From Chloroflexota bacterium (lineage in GTDB: Bacteria; Chloroflexota; Ktedonobacteria; Ktedonobacterales; Ktedonobacteraceae), in assembly GCA_005881995.1 (NCBI GenBank), contig VBHV01000233.1:1-12572 (forward strand): 12,572 nucleotides of DNA, in the 5' to 3' direction. Positions within the stretch are counted from its first letter, which is position 1. The number at the start of each line of letters is the position of its first letter. The notes under the pieces were generated by a model. The model was not told the origin of the DNA. It saw only the letters and a list, made by a program, of their open reading frames with translations, and did no database searches. The translations under genes were made by a program, and so were the position numbers. Shown in pieces: positions 1-7,460 of this stretch.

Positions 1-831
1 CTGACCAATCTGGAAGACGCGGAAGGTCGTACCATTATTGGAAGGGATCACATCGATACGGTCGATAGTCGCGTCGCCGGTGTTCGTTGTGAAGAACGAG
101 CCGGTCGCTCCATCCATCGGATTGTGCATACCATGATTGGACGCCAGCGCCCAGGGCTTATTGAAGAGCGGACTGCTAATCGTCGCTTTGATCGTGCCAT
201 CGGGCTTGAACACCCGGACATTGTTTGCAGAGAAGTTCGCTACCCAGTCTGAACCCGTCACCGTATTGAAATCCTCGAACGCTAGCCCTTTGGTGCCGGG
301 GTTATTCATGGCGTTGAAAAGCAGGCCGGGGCCTTTTCCAGCCGGGAAACGCACAAGCGTTGTTCCAGTCGAATTCGCGCCAAAGTTCGTCACCAGGATA
401 TCGCCGGGCTTGAGAGAACCGGATGTGGTGGACGCGGTCATGCTGGTGGGAACAATCGCCACGCCGTAGGGATTGGGATCAACGGAGATTGTTTTCCCAT
501 GCCCATCCACAATAAAGGCCGTGCTACCTACAACTGAGATTCTAGTCAGGCCGTTAATGGTAGTAACAGGTTGATTGTTCCCGTTTGCATGCATTGATTG
601 GGACTGATAGTTCATGTTGCTCGGGTTGTTGTGGTAGACGGCGTTGCCGACCAGCGTTGTTTTGAACTTGAGAAGAGCAAAGGCAGACGCGGCAGTAACT
701 ATCAGGCAAAGTAATAGGGCAATGGAAACGATTACTATAAGCTTTCGCCTCTTCATGCGCCTGGTTTTCTTTTTCGGACCTTGGGGAATGAAATCGGTGT
801 CCCATTCACCGGGTAGGACCATTTTTTGCAA
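1..831 (-). CDS. Membrane-anchored beta-propeller-like protein, 3' end beyond window
   Basis: An uninterrupted frame on the minus strand gives 277 codons and continues past the left edge, so the C-terminus is missing. A short basic N-terminus (KKKTRRMKRRK, about residues 20-30) is followed by one hydrophobic segment at about residues 31-53, with no lipobox or clear cleavage site. This suggests an N-in signal anchor with the rest outside the cell. The exported part has repeated short motifs of the kind seen in NHL/SMP-30-like or TIGR03118-like propellers, such as DPNPYGVAI, GDILVTNFG, KGLAFEDF, NVRVFKPDGT and KPWALASN. I infer a propeller fold and cannot name a ligand or reaction. The TTG at 831 is preferred because GAAAGGA lies 7 nt upstream; the ATG at 822 is the alternative and would sit 16 nt from that site. 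The gene is 288 bp downstream of the sensor kinase and probably has its own promoter. Confidence 0.72.
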   Translation of the reverse strand, partial: MQKMVLPGEWDTDFIPQGPKKKTRRMKRRKLIVIVSIALLLCLIVTAASAFALLKFKTTLVGNAVYHNNPSNMNYQSQSMHANGNNQPVTTINGLTRISVVGSTAFIVDGHGKTISVDPNPYGVAIVPTSMTASTTSGSLKPGDILVTNFGANSTGTTLVRFPAGKGPGLLFNAMNNPGTKGLAFEDFNTVTGSDWVANFSANNVRVFKPDGTIKATISSPLFNKPWALASNHGMHNPMDGATGSFFTTNTGDATIDRIDVIPSNNGTTFRVFQIGQ

Positions 832-838
832 CTTCGTA

Positions 839-845
839 TCCTTTC
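839..845 (-). promoter_or_regulatory. Shine-Dalgarno site deciding a TTG start
   Basis: GAAAGGA read on the minus strand ends 7 nt before TTG at 831-829. The nearest ATG (822) lies 16 nt from the site, too far for normal initiation, and has no purine-rich site of its own. The spacing therefore favours a TTG start for the anchored propeller protein. Confidence 0.5.
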
Positions 846-919
846 TTTTCGGGTGAAGCTTATCCACAAAAGCTCTCGCAGAAATCGCCCTGTTACACTG
901 TGATACATCTTGAATTATT

Positions 920-938
920 TTGAGTACAGGTAACTCAA
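920..938. promoter_or_regulatory. Inverted repeat, possible operator
   Basis: TTGAGT and ACTCAA form perfect 6-bp arms around a 7-bp spacer. The repeat is about 90 bp upstream of the leftmost gene and in the 288-bp gap after the sensor kinase. The position would suit a dimeric regulator acting on the leftmost gene. No flanking promoter is clear enough to call, and no regulator can be named. The rest of the 832-1119 gap holds nothing else convincing apart from the weak hairpin at 1027-1044. Confidence 0.28.
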
Positions 939-1026
939 GAAGGATATTACCCTAACGAAAAGGTGCGCATGCATGGATCCGTGATTTATTGACATAAAAG
1001 TACCTGTTGGGCATTGAGAAATCTTA

Positions 1027-1044
1027 ACCAGCGATTTTGCTGGT
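1027..1044 (-). terminator. Weak hairpin after the sensor kinase gene
   Basis: ACCAGC and GCTGGT form a 6-bp perfect stem with a 6-nt loop, about 75 bp past the kinase stop codon. On the minus strand it is followed by TTAAGATTTCTC, only a loose T-rich tract. It may end the regulator-kinase transcript, but the stem is short and the T-tract broken. Confidence 0.25.
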
Positions 1045-1119
1045 ATGACGAAATGTTCCCAATTTGGAGGCGCTGCGTAAAAAATGCGCATGTTATTCGT
1101 AGAGGGATGTTGGCAAGTT

Positions 1120-2637
1120 CTAAGCCAGGGGAATCTTCACCAAAAATGTACTCCCTTTCCCAGGTGTACTCTCAACTTCAATCGAGCCCGTGTGTTCCTC
1201 GACGATACTCTTTGCAATGGCCAATCCCAGCCCACTACCGCCGCGGTCGCGCGTGCGTGCGGGGTCAGCGCGGTAGAAGCGCTCGAAAATATACGGCAGA
1301 TCCTCAGCCAGAATGCCAATACCGCTATCGCTCACTCGTAAAAGCGCAAATGAATTGTCAGTGCTGAGAGAGAGTGCAACCGATCCTTCGTAAGGAGTAT
1401 ATTTTATGGCATTATCCAGCAGAGCTACCAGCGCCTGCTTCAGCTTGTCGACATCTCCATACACCTGCGCGGGCGTAATATCTTGCAGGAAGATACGCGG
1501 CCCGTTCTGTTTACGCGCATCCTGTCCATCCTCATCAACTGGCCGGTATTGTCGATACACTTCAAGCAAGAGGCTATCGAGGTCTACTTTTTCGCTGTAT
1601 GTCTGGTACTTCTTATAGCCATCGTCTATCGATACCTGCGATGTATTGTCAGCGCGTGCCAGCGTAAGCAGGTCATTGACCAGGCGGCCCATGCGGTCTG
1701 CTTCTGCACGCGCATCGGTCAACGCGGCTTCTACCTCGTTGGGAGCGAGGTCGGGAGCCTTTGCCAGGAGATCAAGATTGCAGCGAATGGAGGTGATCGG
1801 AGCGCGCAGTTCGTGCGAGGCATCGGCCACAAAGCGCTGCTGGTATTTATAGGCTTTTTCCAGGTTGGCGAGCATGTTATTGAAAGTGCTTGCCAGGCGC
1901 GTAAGCTCGTTCTTGCCCAGCCATGATCGCTCAGGCACACGCTGGCTGAAATCCTGGGATGCGCCGATTTTTTGCGCTGTTCCGCTCATGCGCCGCACTG
2001 CCGCCAGAACGCTCCAGGTGATGAGCCATCCTCCCAGCAGAGCCAGTACCATCACGAGCGCGCCGCCCCGCCAGAGCAACGCTTGCAGGTCGCTCAATGA
2101 TTGCTCGATGTCCTGTTCTGAGCGAGCCGTCTGGATGATATTATTCAGGCCGAGGCCGCTATTGATGGTGGTGTAGACACGCACGTGCTGACCCTCGTAG
2201 GTGATAGTGCTGTAGATGCTGTTGGGGGATCCACCAGGGGTGTAGGGATGGGCCTCTATCCATAGCGCAGCCTGTTTGTCCCAGGGAATGGGACTGGTGT
2301 CGAAGCCCGCTACACTGGATTGCAATCCGTCCTGGAAAGTGGAGGTGGTCGTAGCAAGCAGATGTAACTGGCTATCCAGTACCTCAATTGCTACATCACC
2401 GGCACCCAGACCGTTAATGCTGTTCGATAGATAAAGAGGAAGATTACCGGATTGTTGAGCTATAGACAAGTCTTTACCAATTTTGACGCTCGTTGCTCTA
2501 CTACTCAGGGTGTTATCCAGGTCATGGTACGCGCGTTGTTCCGCCTGGGTGTAGACGGCGCTGCCAAAAAACCAGAGCGCAAGCCCCAGCAGGAGCGCGT
2601 AGAAAAATGTCAGTCGGAGCTGTAGTGGAAGGTACAT
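1120..2637 (-). CDS. HAMP-type sensor histidine kinase
   Basis: A 505-residue membrane histidine kinase that should autophosphorylate on a conserved His and pass phosphate to the adjacent response regulator. Transmembrane segments lie at about 9-28 and 191-212, enclosing an extracytoplasmic sensor region of about 160 residues that I cannot assign to a family. A HAMP linker follows (about 212-264). The HisKA motif DASHELRAP carries the phosphoacceptor His275. The ATPase domain has the N-box LLDNAIKYTP (Asn409), the G1 box DSGIG (437-441), the F-box region IFERFYR and the G2 box GGSGLGLA (466-473), so all catalytic boxes are intact. The ATG at 2637 has GGAAGGAG 5 nt upstream and lies 12 bp after the regulator stop, which indicates one transcript. 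The architecture resembles the MprB/BaeS type; the signal is unknown. Confidence 0.95.
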   Translation of the reverse strand: MYLPLQLRLTFFYALLLGLALWFFGSAVYTQAEQRAYHDLDNTLSSRATSVKIGKDLSIAQQSGNLPLYLSNSINGLGAGDVAIEVLDSQLHLLATTTSTFQDGLQSSVAGFDTSPIPWDKQAALWIEAHPYTPGGSPNSIYSTITYEGQHVRVYTTINSGLGLNNIIQTARSEQDIEQSLSDLQALLWRGGALVMVLALLGGWLITWSVLAAVRRMSGTAQKIGASQDFSQRVPERSWLGKNELTRLASTFNNMLANLEKAYKYQQRFVADASHELRAPITSIRCNLDLLAKAPDLAPNEVEAALTDARAEADRMGRLVNDLLTLARADNTSQVSIDDGYKKYQTYSEKVDLDSLLLEVYRQYRPVDEDGQDARKQNGPRIFLQDITPAQVYGDVDKLKQALVALLDNAIKYTPYEGSVALSLSTDNSFALLRVSDSGIGILAEDLPYIFERFYRADPARTRDRGGSGLGLAIAKSIVEEHTGSIEVESTPGKGSTFLVKIPLA

Positions 2638-2649
2638 AACGTCTCCTTC

Positions 2650-3336
2650 CTATTCAGGGGTGCGCAGGACATAGCCAGCCCCGCGTATGGTTTGTATGAG
2701 CCGTTTCTCGCCGTTTTGCTCTAGCTTGCTGCGCAGGTGACCGATGTAGACCTCCAGGACGTTAGGGCCTCCCTCAAAATCATTGCCCCAGATGCGCTCC
2801 ATCAGCAGCGAGCGTGTCAGGACGATGCGTGGGTTGCGCAGGAACAGAGCCAGTAGTTCAAATTCGGTCGTGCTGAGATCAATGCGGCGGTCGCCCCGCC
2901 TGGCTAGGCGGGTGGCCATATCCAGTTCCAGGTCCTCAAATAGCAGCACCTCACGGGCGATATCGGAGGGGTTGTGCCTGCGCAGCAATGCTTTCACACG
3001 CGCGAGCAATTCCTCGAGGGCGAACGGCTTGACCAGGTAATCGTCCGCCCCCGTTTCGAGTCCCGCTACGCGGTCTACAACCGCGTCACGCGCCGTCAGC
3101 ATCAGTACGGCTATGCTATCTCCGGCGCTGCGCAGGCGGCGACAGACCTCAAGCCCGTCAATACCAGGAAGCATGAGATCAAGAATCACCAGGTCGGGCG
3201 GCTTCGTGCGAGCCACCATTAAGGCCTGTTCGCCATTCCCGGCCACCGAGACCTGGTAGCCCTCGTAGGCAAGCGTGCGGCGCAGTGCACCTGTCACGCG
3301 GCTATCGTCATCGACAATCAAAATGTGGGCGTTCAT
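2650..3336 (-). CDS. OmpR/PhoB-family response regulator
   Basis: A 228-residue two-domain transcription regulator. The receiver domain (about 1-118) has the acidic pair in IVDDD (residues 9-11), the phosphoacceptor Asp53 in ILDLMLPG, the switch Thr81 in LMLTARD and Lys103 in VKPF. The C-terminal winged helix (about 130-226) has the OmpR-type signatures LSTTEFELL, VLTRSLLMERIWG, VYIGHLRSKLE and IRGAGYVL. It is the likely partner of the kinase 12 bp downstream. Upstream of the ATG at 3336 there is only TTCTTTT and no recognisable Shine-Dalgarno site, while the stop of the propeller lipoprotein frame is 13 bp away, so translation may depend on coupling to that gene. It resembles MprA-type regulators, but its target genes cannot be read from the sequence. 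Confidence 0.95.
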   Translation of the reverse strand: MNAHILIVDDDSRVTGALRRTLAYEGYQVSVAGNGEQALMVARTKPPDLVILDLMLPGIDGLEVCRRLRSAGDSIAVLMLTARDAVVDRVAGLETGADDYLVKPFALEELLARVKALLRRHNPSDIAREVLLFEDLELDMATRLARRGDRRIDLSTTEFELLALFLRNPRIVLTRSLLMERIWGNDFEGGPNVLEVYIGHLRSKLEQNGEKRLIQTIRGAGYVLRTPE

Positions 3337-3349
3337 AAAAGAACCATTA

Positions 3350-4631
3350 TCAATTGGCTATCCATTCTATGCCCCAGGGAGCATGGGCAGGTCCCTGGAG
3401 TACCTGTTCGGATTGGCCTGTGGCGGCATCGAGCAGGGTAATACCACTCGTGGGATTAACGGCATACAGTGTCCGGTTATCCACGCTCAGCGCTATCCCA
3501 GTAAAGGATTGCCCCGGCAGGAAGTTTTTGAACATCCCGCGCTTCGCAGACAGGTCAAGCGTGTTCACCGACCAGATACCATTCACTCCAACAAAGTAGA
3601 GCGTAGACTGGTCGGGCGAGAGTACTGCTCCATTGCGCAGCACGCGCGTCTTATCGTCGCTGCTAATACTGCTGACATTGGGATTAAAATGCTGTATAGC
3701 CACGACCTGGTCGCTATAGATATTACTGGTGCCCGCGTTATTCAAGTCGATTTCACTGGCTACACCTAACGCGCCGTTGGCAGCATAGAGTTTTGTGCCA
3801 TCAGCCGAGAGGGTCAGTGTGTAATAGTGCAGCAGATCAGCAGATTTTCCCACGGGCAAGTTGATGCAGCGCGCAAACGGGAAGCCTGGATCGAGCGGCA
3901 GGATATGCACGAAGGCGATGTTATGGTCTGTATCAATGTATAGCGTGTAAAATGTCGAACCGTCACTTGATACCTGCCGCGCTACTGCCTTACCTGTCAT
4001 ATTGGGGTCGTTGAGTTCTGATTTGTCAACGATCGGGCTTTGATACAGCTCGTTTTCCGGCACGTTGTACAGTTCAACATAGTAGTGGCCTGTTCCATTG
4101 TTCAGGCGCTGCAGCAAAGTGAATGGTTTTGGTGAGCTTGCCAGCTTGCGTGTCAACCAGGGCAATAGTTGTTGCGCTGGTTGACTGGCTCAACTGACGC
4201 AGAGCCAACCAGTGTCCATCGAACGACAGCACGGCATTGTCAAAACCTGGCTCGGCTGTCGAATAGGACCCGTTGATGACCAGTGAACGTATGATCGTGC
4301 CGTCCTGCGTGTCGACAACAGAGATAGTGGTCTGGTTTTTCTGTACCTGCGTTGCAATCAGTCGTTGATGATCCATCGAAGTGAGGCCGAGTGGCAGTGT
4401 CATCGCCGGGTTGGTACTGCCGGGATGAAATACGATGATGTGCTGCCCAACACTGTTGGAAGATTGGACTGCAGGTGTATAGCCATCCAGCACATACAGG
4501 TTTTCTCCACCGGGAGGCGTCACCGCGTGTGAAGTGTCAGTACTCGTCGAGGGAGTGGAGCCACAGGCAGCAGCGAGAGGAAGTAGCATACTCAGCATCA
4601 CGGTAAGCCAGACAAAAGGTTTTTTAGGCAT
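3350..4631 (-). pseudogene. Frameshifted beta-propeller lipoprotein gene
   Basis: Two overlapping frames together encode one protein. The first starts at ATG 4631 with AAAGGAG 9 nt upstream. It has a lipoprotein-type signal (MPKKPFVWLTV...LPLAAAC, Cys23 the likely lipidated residue; the -3 residue is Ala rather than Leu), then a Ser/Thr-rich linker and propeller-like repeats, and it stops near 4074 after 185 residues. The second frame, open from at least 4165 to the stop at 3350, carries the rest of the propeller (VGKSADLLHYYTLTLSADG, LYAANGALG, LSPDQSTLYFVG, LSVDNRTLYAVN, GITLLDAATGQ). Homology-like sequence passes from the first frame (VDTQAGKLTKTIHF) to the second (LLQRLNNGTGHYYVELYNV) near 4110-4125. 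A 'SPDGxxLY'-type strand expected between these motifs appears to be missing, which points to a small deletion of 3n+2 bases. A sequencing or assembly error is the alternative. The gene heads the regulator-kinase cluster and may have been an accessory surface sensor. Confidence 0.75.
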
Positions 4632-4665
4632 GACCCCAGTCTCCTTTGCTCACGAGAGCACGTAC

Positions 4666-4679
4666 AGCATGCACATGCT
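4666..4679. promoter_or_regulatory. Palindrome upstream of the lipoprotein gene
   Basis: AGCATG and CATGCT form perfect 6-bp arms around CA, 35-48 bp upstream of the lipoprotein start. It lies in the 162-bp divergent region shared with the acetyltransferase gene. It could be an operator for the minus-strand cluster. AT-rich words such as TATACT and TATAGT lie nearby at about 4725-4735, but no well-spaced -35/-10 pair is evident on either strand. Confidence 0.22.
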
Positions 4680-4793
4680 CATCATATCATATTCCGAAAG
4701 AGAGTTTGTCGCTGTAGATGATATAGTATAGGCAACTGAAATACAGATAACGCATTCCTGAATTGAAGCTGAATTACTCGAAAGATGAGAATT

Positions 4794-5255
4794 ATGTCGC
4801 TTTTGCTGTCTCCGGTGACGGCTGATGAAACCGAATCGCTTGTTCCTTTCTTGCGAGATGCCGATGAAGATGAAGCCCGCATTCGTGCTGCATTGCAGGA
4901 TACAGCCAATACAAATTATGTGGCTCTTGTGGACAATATGGTTGTTGGAGCTGCGACGGTGCATTGGGAAGAACGTGAAAGCGAGATTATCTATATTGCA
5001 GTGGCTGCCGGGCTTCGCGGGCGTGGATATGGTAAAGCCATCATTGAAGCTCTATTCCGTGAGATGCGCCAGCGAGGAGTGCAGTCATTGCTGGTAGGGA
5101 CGGCGAACTCCTCTCTCGATAATATCGCCTTCTATCAGAAGTGCGGATTCAGATTGGATTCCGTTCGGCGAGATTACTTTGAATATATTCAGCCGCCTAT
5201 AATGGAGCATGGCATTCCAGTAAGAGATATGCTGGTGATGAGATATAGACAATAA
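4794..5255 (+). CDS. GNAT-family N-acetyltransferase, YvbK-like
   Basis: A 153-residue single-domain acetyltransferase predicted to move an acetyl group from acetyl-CoA to an amine; the substrate is unknown. Motif A is clear: IIYIAVAAGLRGRGYGKAII, with the pyrophosphate-binding R-G-R-G-Y-G. The C-terminal block GTANSSLDNIAFYQKCGF followed by RDYFEY...PIMEHGIPVRDMLVM closely matches what I recall of Bacillus YvbK-type proteins (GTGNSS...LYQKCGF...P-I-x-E-N-G-I...RDM), supporting assignment to that subgroup. The start is uncertain: ATG 4794 has GAAAG 9 nt upstream, while ATG 4785 (three residues longer) directly abuts that same site. The gene stands alone on the plus strand, divergent from the lipoprotein gene and convergent with the PAP2 gene, so no pathway can be inferred from neighbours. 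Confidence 0.92.
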   Translation: MSLLLSPVTADETESLVPFLRDADEDEARIRAALQDTANTNYVALVDNMVVGAATVHWEERESEIIYIAVAAGLRGRGYGKAIIEALFREMRQRGVQSLLVGTANSSLDNIAFYQKCGFRLDSVRRDYFEYIQPPIMEHGIPVRDMLVMRYRQ

Positions 5256-5403
5256 TGTCAGGTCATGAGAAAAAGGCCTTGGCGTATATGCTCTCTGAGA
5301 TAGGTGCGTTGACATTTAGTGGCAGGTGTTCGCTGCATACACTCGTTGCCTGCAAGCTGTAAGCTCCAGGTGAAAGATTCATTTCCCTTACTGTGGGCCG
5401 TTC

Positions 5404-5440
5404 GGTGGACGAGGGCGCGATAAATCACGCCCCTACGAAT
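5404..5440. repeat. REP-like palindrome abutting the PAP2 gene
   Basis: GGGCGCGA (5413-5420) and TCACGCCC (5425-5432) pair with one mismatch around TAAA. On the minus strand the unit reads GTAGGGGCGTGATTTATCGC and continues CGCCCTCGTCC. Its style matches dispersed GC-rich palindromes I recall from Chloroflexota genomes, though only one copy is visible here. Its edge supplies the TAG stop of the PAP2 gene. There is no T-tract, so it is not a typical terminator. The rest of the 5256-5432 gap between the convergent genes holds nothing I can assign. Confidence 0.4.
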
Positions 5441-6293
5441 CCTGATCTCCCGGCTGCTGTAAGGGTTTCATCGCTTCGGGCGTCTTGCCTTTAAGGGGAT
5501 GAATCCAGGATTTTATGCGAAGATAGAGGGCCATCAGGCCGCCGAACCACAGGCCGCCGTAGATGTAGCCTGCCATCACATCGCTAGGCCAGTGCGCGCC
5601 AAGGTAGATCCGCGAAGGGCCAATCAGGATGATGAGCGAGGTGCAGATGGTCAGCAGGATATTGCGCAGGCGGCCTGAACGCCAGTTGGTCGCCAGCAGG
5701 TAATCCAATAAGCCAAAGAGGTTCATATATTGCATCACATGGCCGCTGGGGAAGCTCGGCTCATTAATCACCCGCGCCACTGTCACCAGCTCTTTCGTTG
5801 GACGCGGGCGTTTGATGAGGTGTTTCACAATTGTGTTGAGGATGTTGGATGACGCGGTGAGCAGCACGAAAATGGACTCGAGACGGAAAAGCAAGATGCA
5901 GAAGATACCGGCAATGCTAAAGGTGAGCGGGATGCCAATTCTGGGAAAGCCAACCTCAGAGATAGCTATCATGAATTGGCGTATCCAGGGTTTGCGCTGG
6001 CGCTGTAGATTGCGCGCGATAGTTTTATCACCGGGGAAGAATTGCGTGTAGCGAGCGATCAACGAAATCATGATCGCCCCTGAGAGCAGCCAGAGGTAGA
6101 ATGCCAGGAAAATAGTTCCACGCGAAACGGCGCGGCGACCCGAAACCGATGTCTCTGCTGCCGTACGCTGCGCCTCAGTCACTACGGGTTTCACGTTTTG
6201 CTCTGCCGCCGTAGTGAGTTGTGGCAGCACGGGGGCTGCACCCGTGGCTGTCTCTGGCTCTGGTTTTCTGGCGGGTTGTGGTGTCTTCTTCAT
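5433..6293 (-). CDS. PAP2-superfamily membrane phosphatase
   Basis: A 286-residue integral membrane lipid phosphatase. All three family motifs are present: K-x6-R-P (Lys157 to Arg164-Pro165), PSGH (182-185, with His185) and S-R-x5-H-x3-D (Ser227-Arg228, His234, Asp238). The substrate is probably phosphatidate, undecaprenyl pyrophosphate or a similar lipid phosphate. About 55 N-terminal residues are Pro/Ala/Thr-rich and probably disordered; hydrophobic segments follow at about 60-80, 120-145, 190-202, 212-226 and 241-260. The ATG at 6293 has AAAGGAG about 10 nt upstream. It lies 24 bp after the lipid kinase gene on the same strand, so the two are likely cotranscribed and act on one lipid pool. 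Fused PAP2/diacylglycerol-kinase proteins known in Actinobacteria support this link. The stop codon falls at the edge of a REP-like palindrome. Confidence 0.93.
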   Translation of the reverse strand: MKKTPQPARKPEPETATGAAPVLPQLTTAAEQNVKPVVTEAQRTAAETSVSGRRAVSRGTIFLAFYLWLLSGAIMISLIARYTQFFPGDKTIARNLQRQRKPWIRQFMIAISEVGFPRIGIPLTFSIAGIFCILLFRLESIFVLLTASSNILNTIVKHLIKRPRPTKELVTVARVINEPSFPSGHVMQYMNLFGLLDYLLATNWRSGRLRNILLTICTSLIILIGPSRIYLGAHWPSDVMAGYIYGGLWFGGLMALYLRIKSWIHPLKGKTPEAMKPLQQPGDQDS

Positions 6294-6317
6294 GATTGGA
6301 TCACTCCTTTGTGGTTA

Positions 6318-7307
6318 CTATTCCCTACGGTGTAGAGATACTGGTATCCCCTTTTCACTTCCCAGTGCTTCTTCCTGCGCATTTTCCTTAAGTCCCGGCG
6401 CTGCCTTCCCTGAAACACGAACACGCAGCGCGCCTGGTAAAACCTTGACAAACGCCGGTGTATTGCCCAGCAATTCCCCATCGGCCTGAATCTCCAGGGG
6501 CTGATCAGCATCAACACGCAGCGATTGAACGCGCAGGTATCTGAGCTTGGGTTGGTATAGACGCCTGCCCTGGCTGATAGAGATGGCATGCCGTAGATAC
6601 TCAAATTTACTGAAGTTACTGTAAATGATTACATCCAGCAACCCATCGTCCATCAGTGCATCCGGGGCTGCCTGCAAATGCACGCCGTAAAACGGAGCAT
6701 TACAGATTGTCACCTGTAAGGCATGATAGGGGCTATCCTGGCGTTCATCGATGGTGATTCTAAGACGGGTCGGCTTGAAGCTGAGTAATGTTTTCAACCC
6801 GGTAATCGCCCCACGTATGTTTGTAAGCATACCTGGACGCTTGATATCCTCTGCTGCCGGGAATAGGGCTGCCTCAAGTCCAATGCCCGCTACTTCAAGA
6901 AAAACATGGTCATTGATTTTGCCTACGTCTATAGTGCGAGTTTCCCCTTTCACAATGGTGGTACAGGCGGCCGGTATGGTATCAGGAATATTGAGACTGC
7001 GCGCCAGGTTATTCATCGTTCCTGTCGGAATAATTCCCAGAACGCTTTTTGTACCGACCAGGCCATTGGCAACAGCGTGAATCGTCCCGTCTCCCCCCAC
7101 AGCGATGACCAGTTCGGCATGCTCCTCCGCAGCACGTCTTGCCAGGCCCTGTCCTGTATCTTCGGGCGTCGTATGGTAGATTTTTGGCTCGATACCATAG
7201 GCGCGCAATGCTTCCACGACAGTGCGTTCGGTCTCTTCTGGTGACATACGTTTTTCAGTCACCGTTGATATGCCAGAAGTCGGGTTCACTATCAACACAG
7301 TATTCAT
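6318..7307 (-). CDS. Diacylglycerol kinase-like lipid kinase (YegS/DgkB type)
   Basis: A 329-residue soluble or membrane-associated lipid kinase of the DAGK-catalytic family, predicted to phosphorylate diacylglycerol or a related lipid alcohol from ATP. The N-terminal nucleotide-binding domain starts VLIVNPTSG and contains the GGDGT signature (71-75). The substrate-side motif IIPTGTMNNLARSLNIP (about 92-108) follows. The C-terminal beta-sandwich domain includes VAGIGLEAALFP, ICNAPFYGVHLQAAPDALMDDGLLDVIIY and the late IQADGEL. Length and domain order match the family. The ATG at 7307 has AAAGGG 9 nt upstream. It is the first gene of a two-gene unit with the PAP2 phosphatase and is divergent from the acyl-CoA dehydrogenase across 153 bp. 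No convincing -35/-10 pair is visible in that gap. The exact lipid substrate cannot be told from sequence. Confidence 0.94.
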   Translation of the reverse strand: MNTVLIVNPTSGISTVTEKRMSPEETERTVVEALRAYGIEPKIYHTTPEDTGQGLARRAAEEHAELVIAVGGDGTIHAVANGLVGTKSVLGIIPTGTMNNLARSLNIPDTIPAACTTIVKGETRTIDVGKINDHVFLEVAGIGLEAALFPAAEDIKRPGMLTNIRGAITGLKTLLSFKPTRLRITIDERQDSPYHALQVTICNAPFYGVHLQAAPDALMDDGLLDVIIYSNFSKFEYLRHAISISQGRRLYQPKLRYLRVQSLRVDADQPLEIQADGELLGNTPAFVKVLPGALRVRVSGKAAPGLKENAQEEALGSEKGIPVSLHRRE

Positions 7308-7460
7308 TCTGTTCTGCCCTTTGTTTATGTATAAGTATCGACGGGGTCATCTCATAGCCAATTTTAATATGCTACAATACGTTTCGATACAGATTGCTAT
7401 GTAACTTGATCTTGTTTCCCATACTAGACACGCGAAACTCGACAGAAAAGGATACATGCT

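Noticed and set aside
554..805. Minus-strand 83-codon frame within the first gene.
   Set aside because: It is a shadow frame; the adjacent frame has the basic N-terminus, membrane anchor and propeller motifs and stays open to the left edge.
7335..7390. GTATCGA and TCGATAC as 7-bp inverted repeats in the gap between the lipid kinase and the dehydrogenase.
   Set aside because: They are 42 bp apart with no supporting promoter boxes, and words this short are expected by chance.
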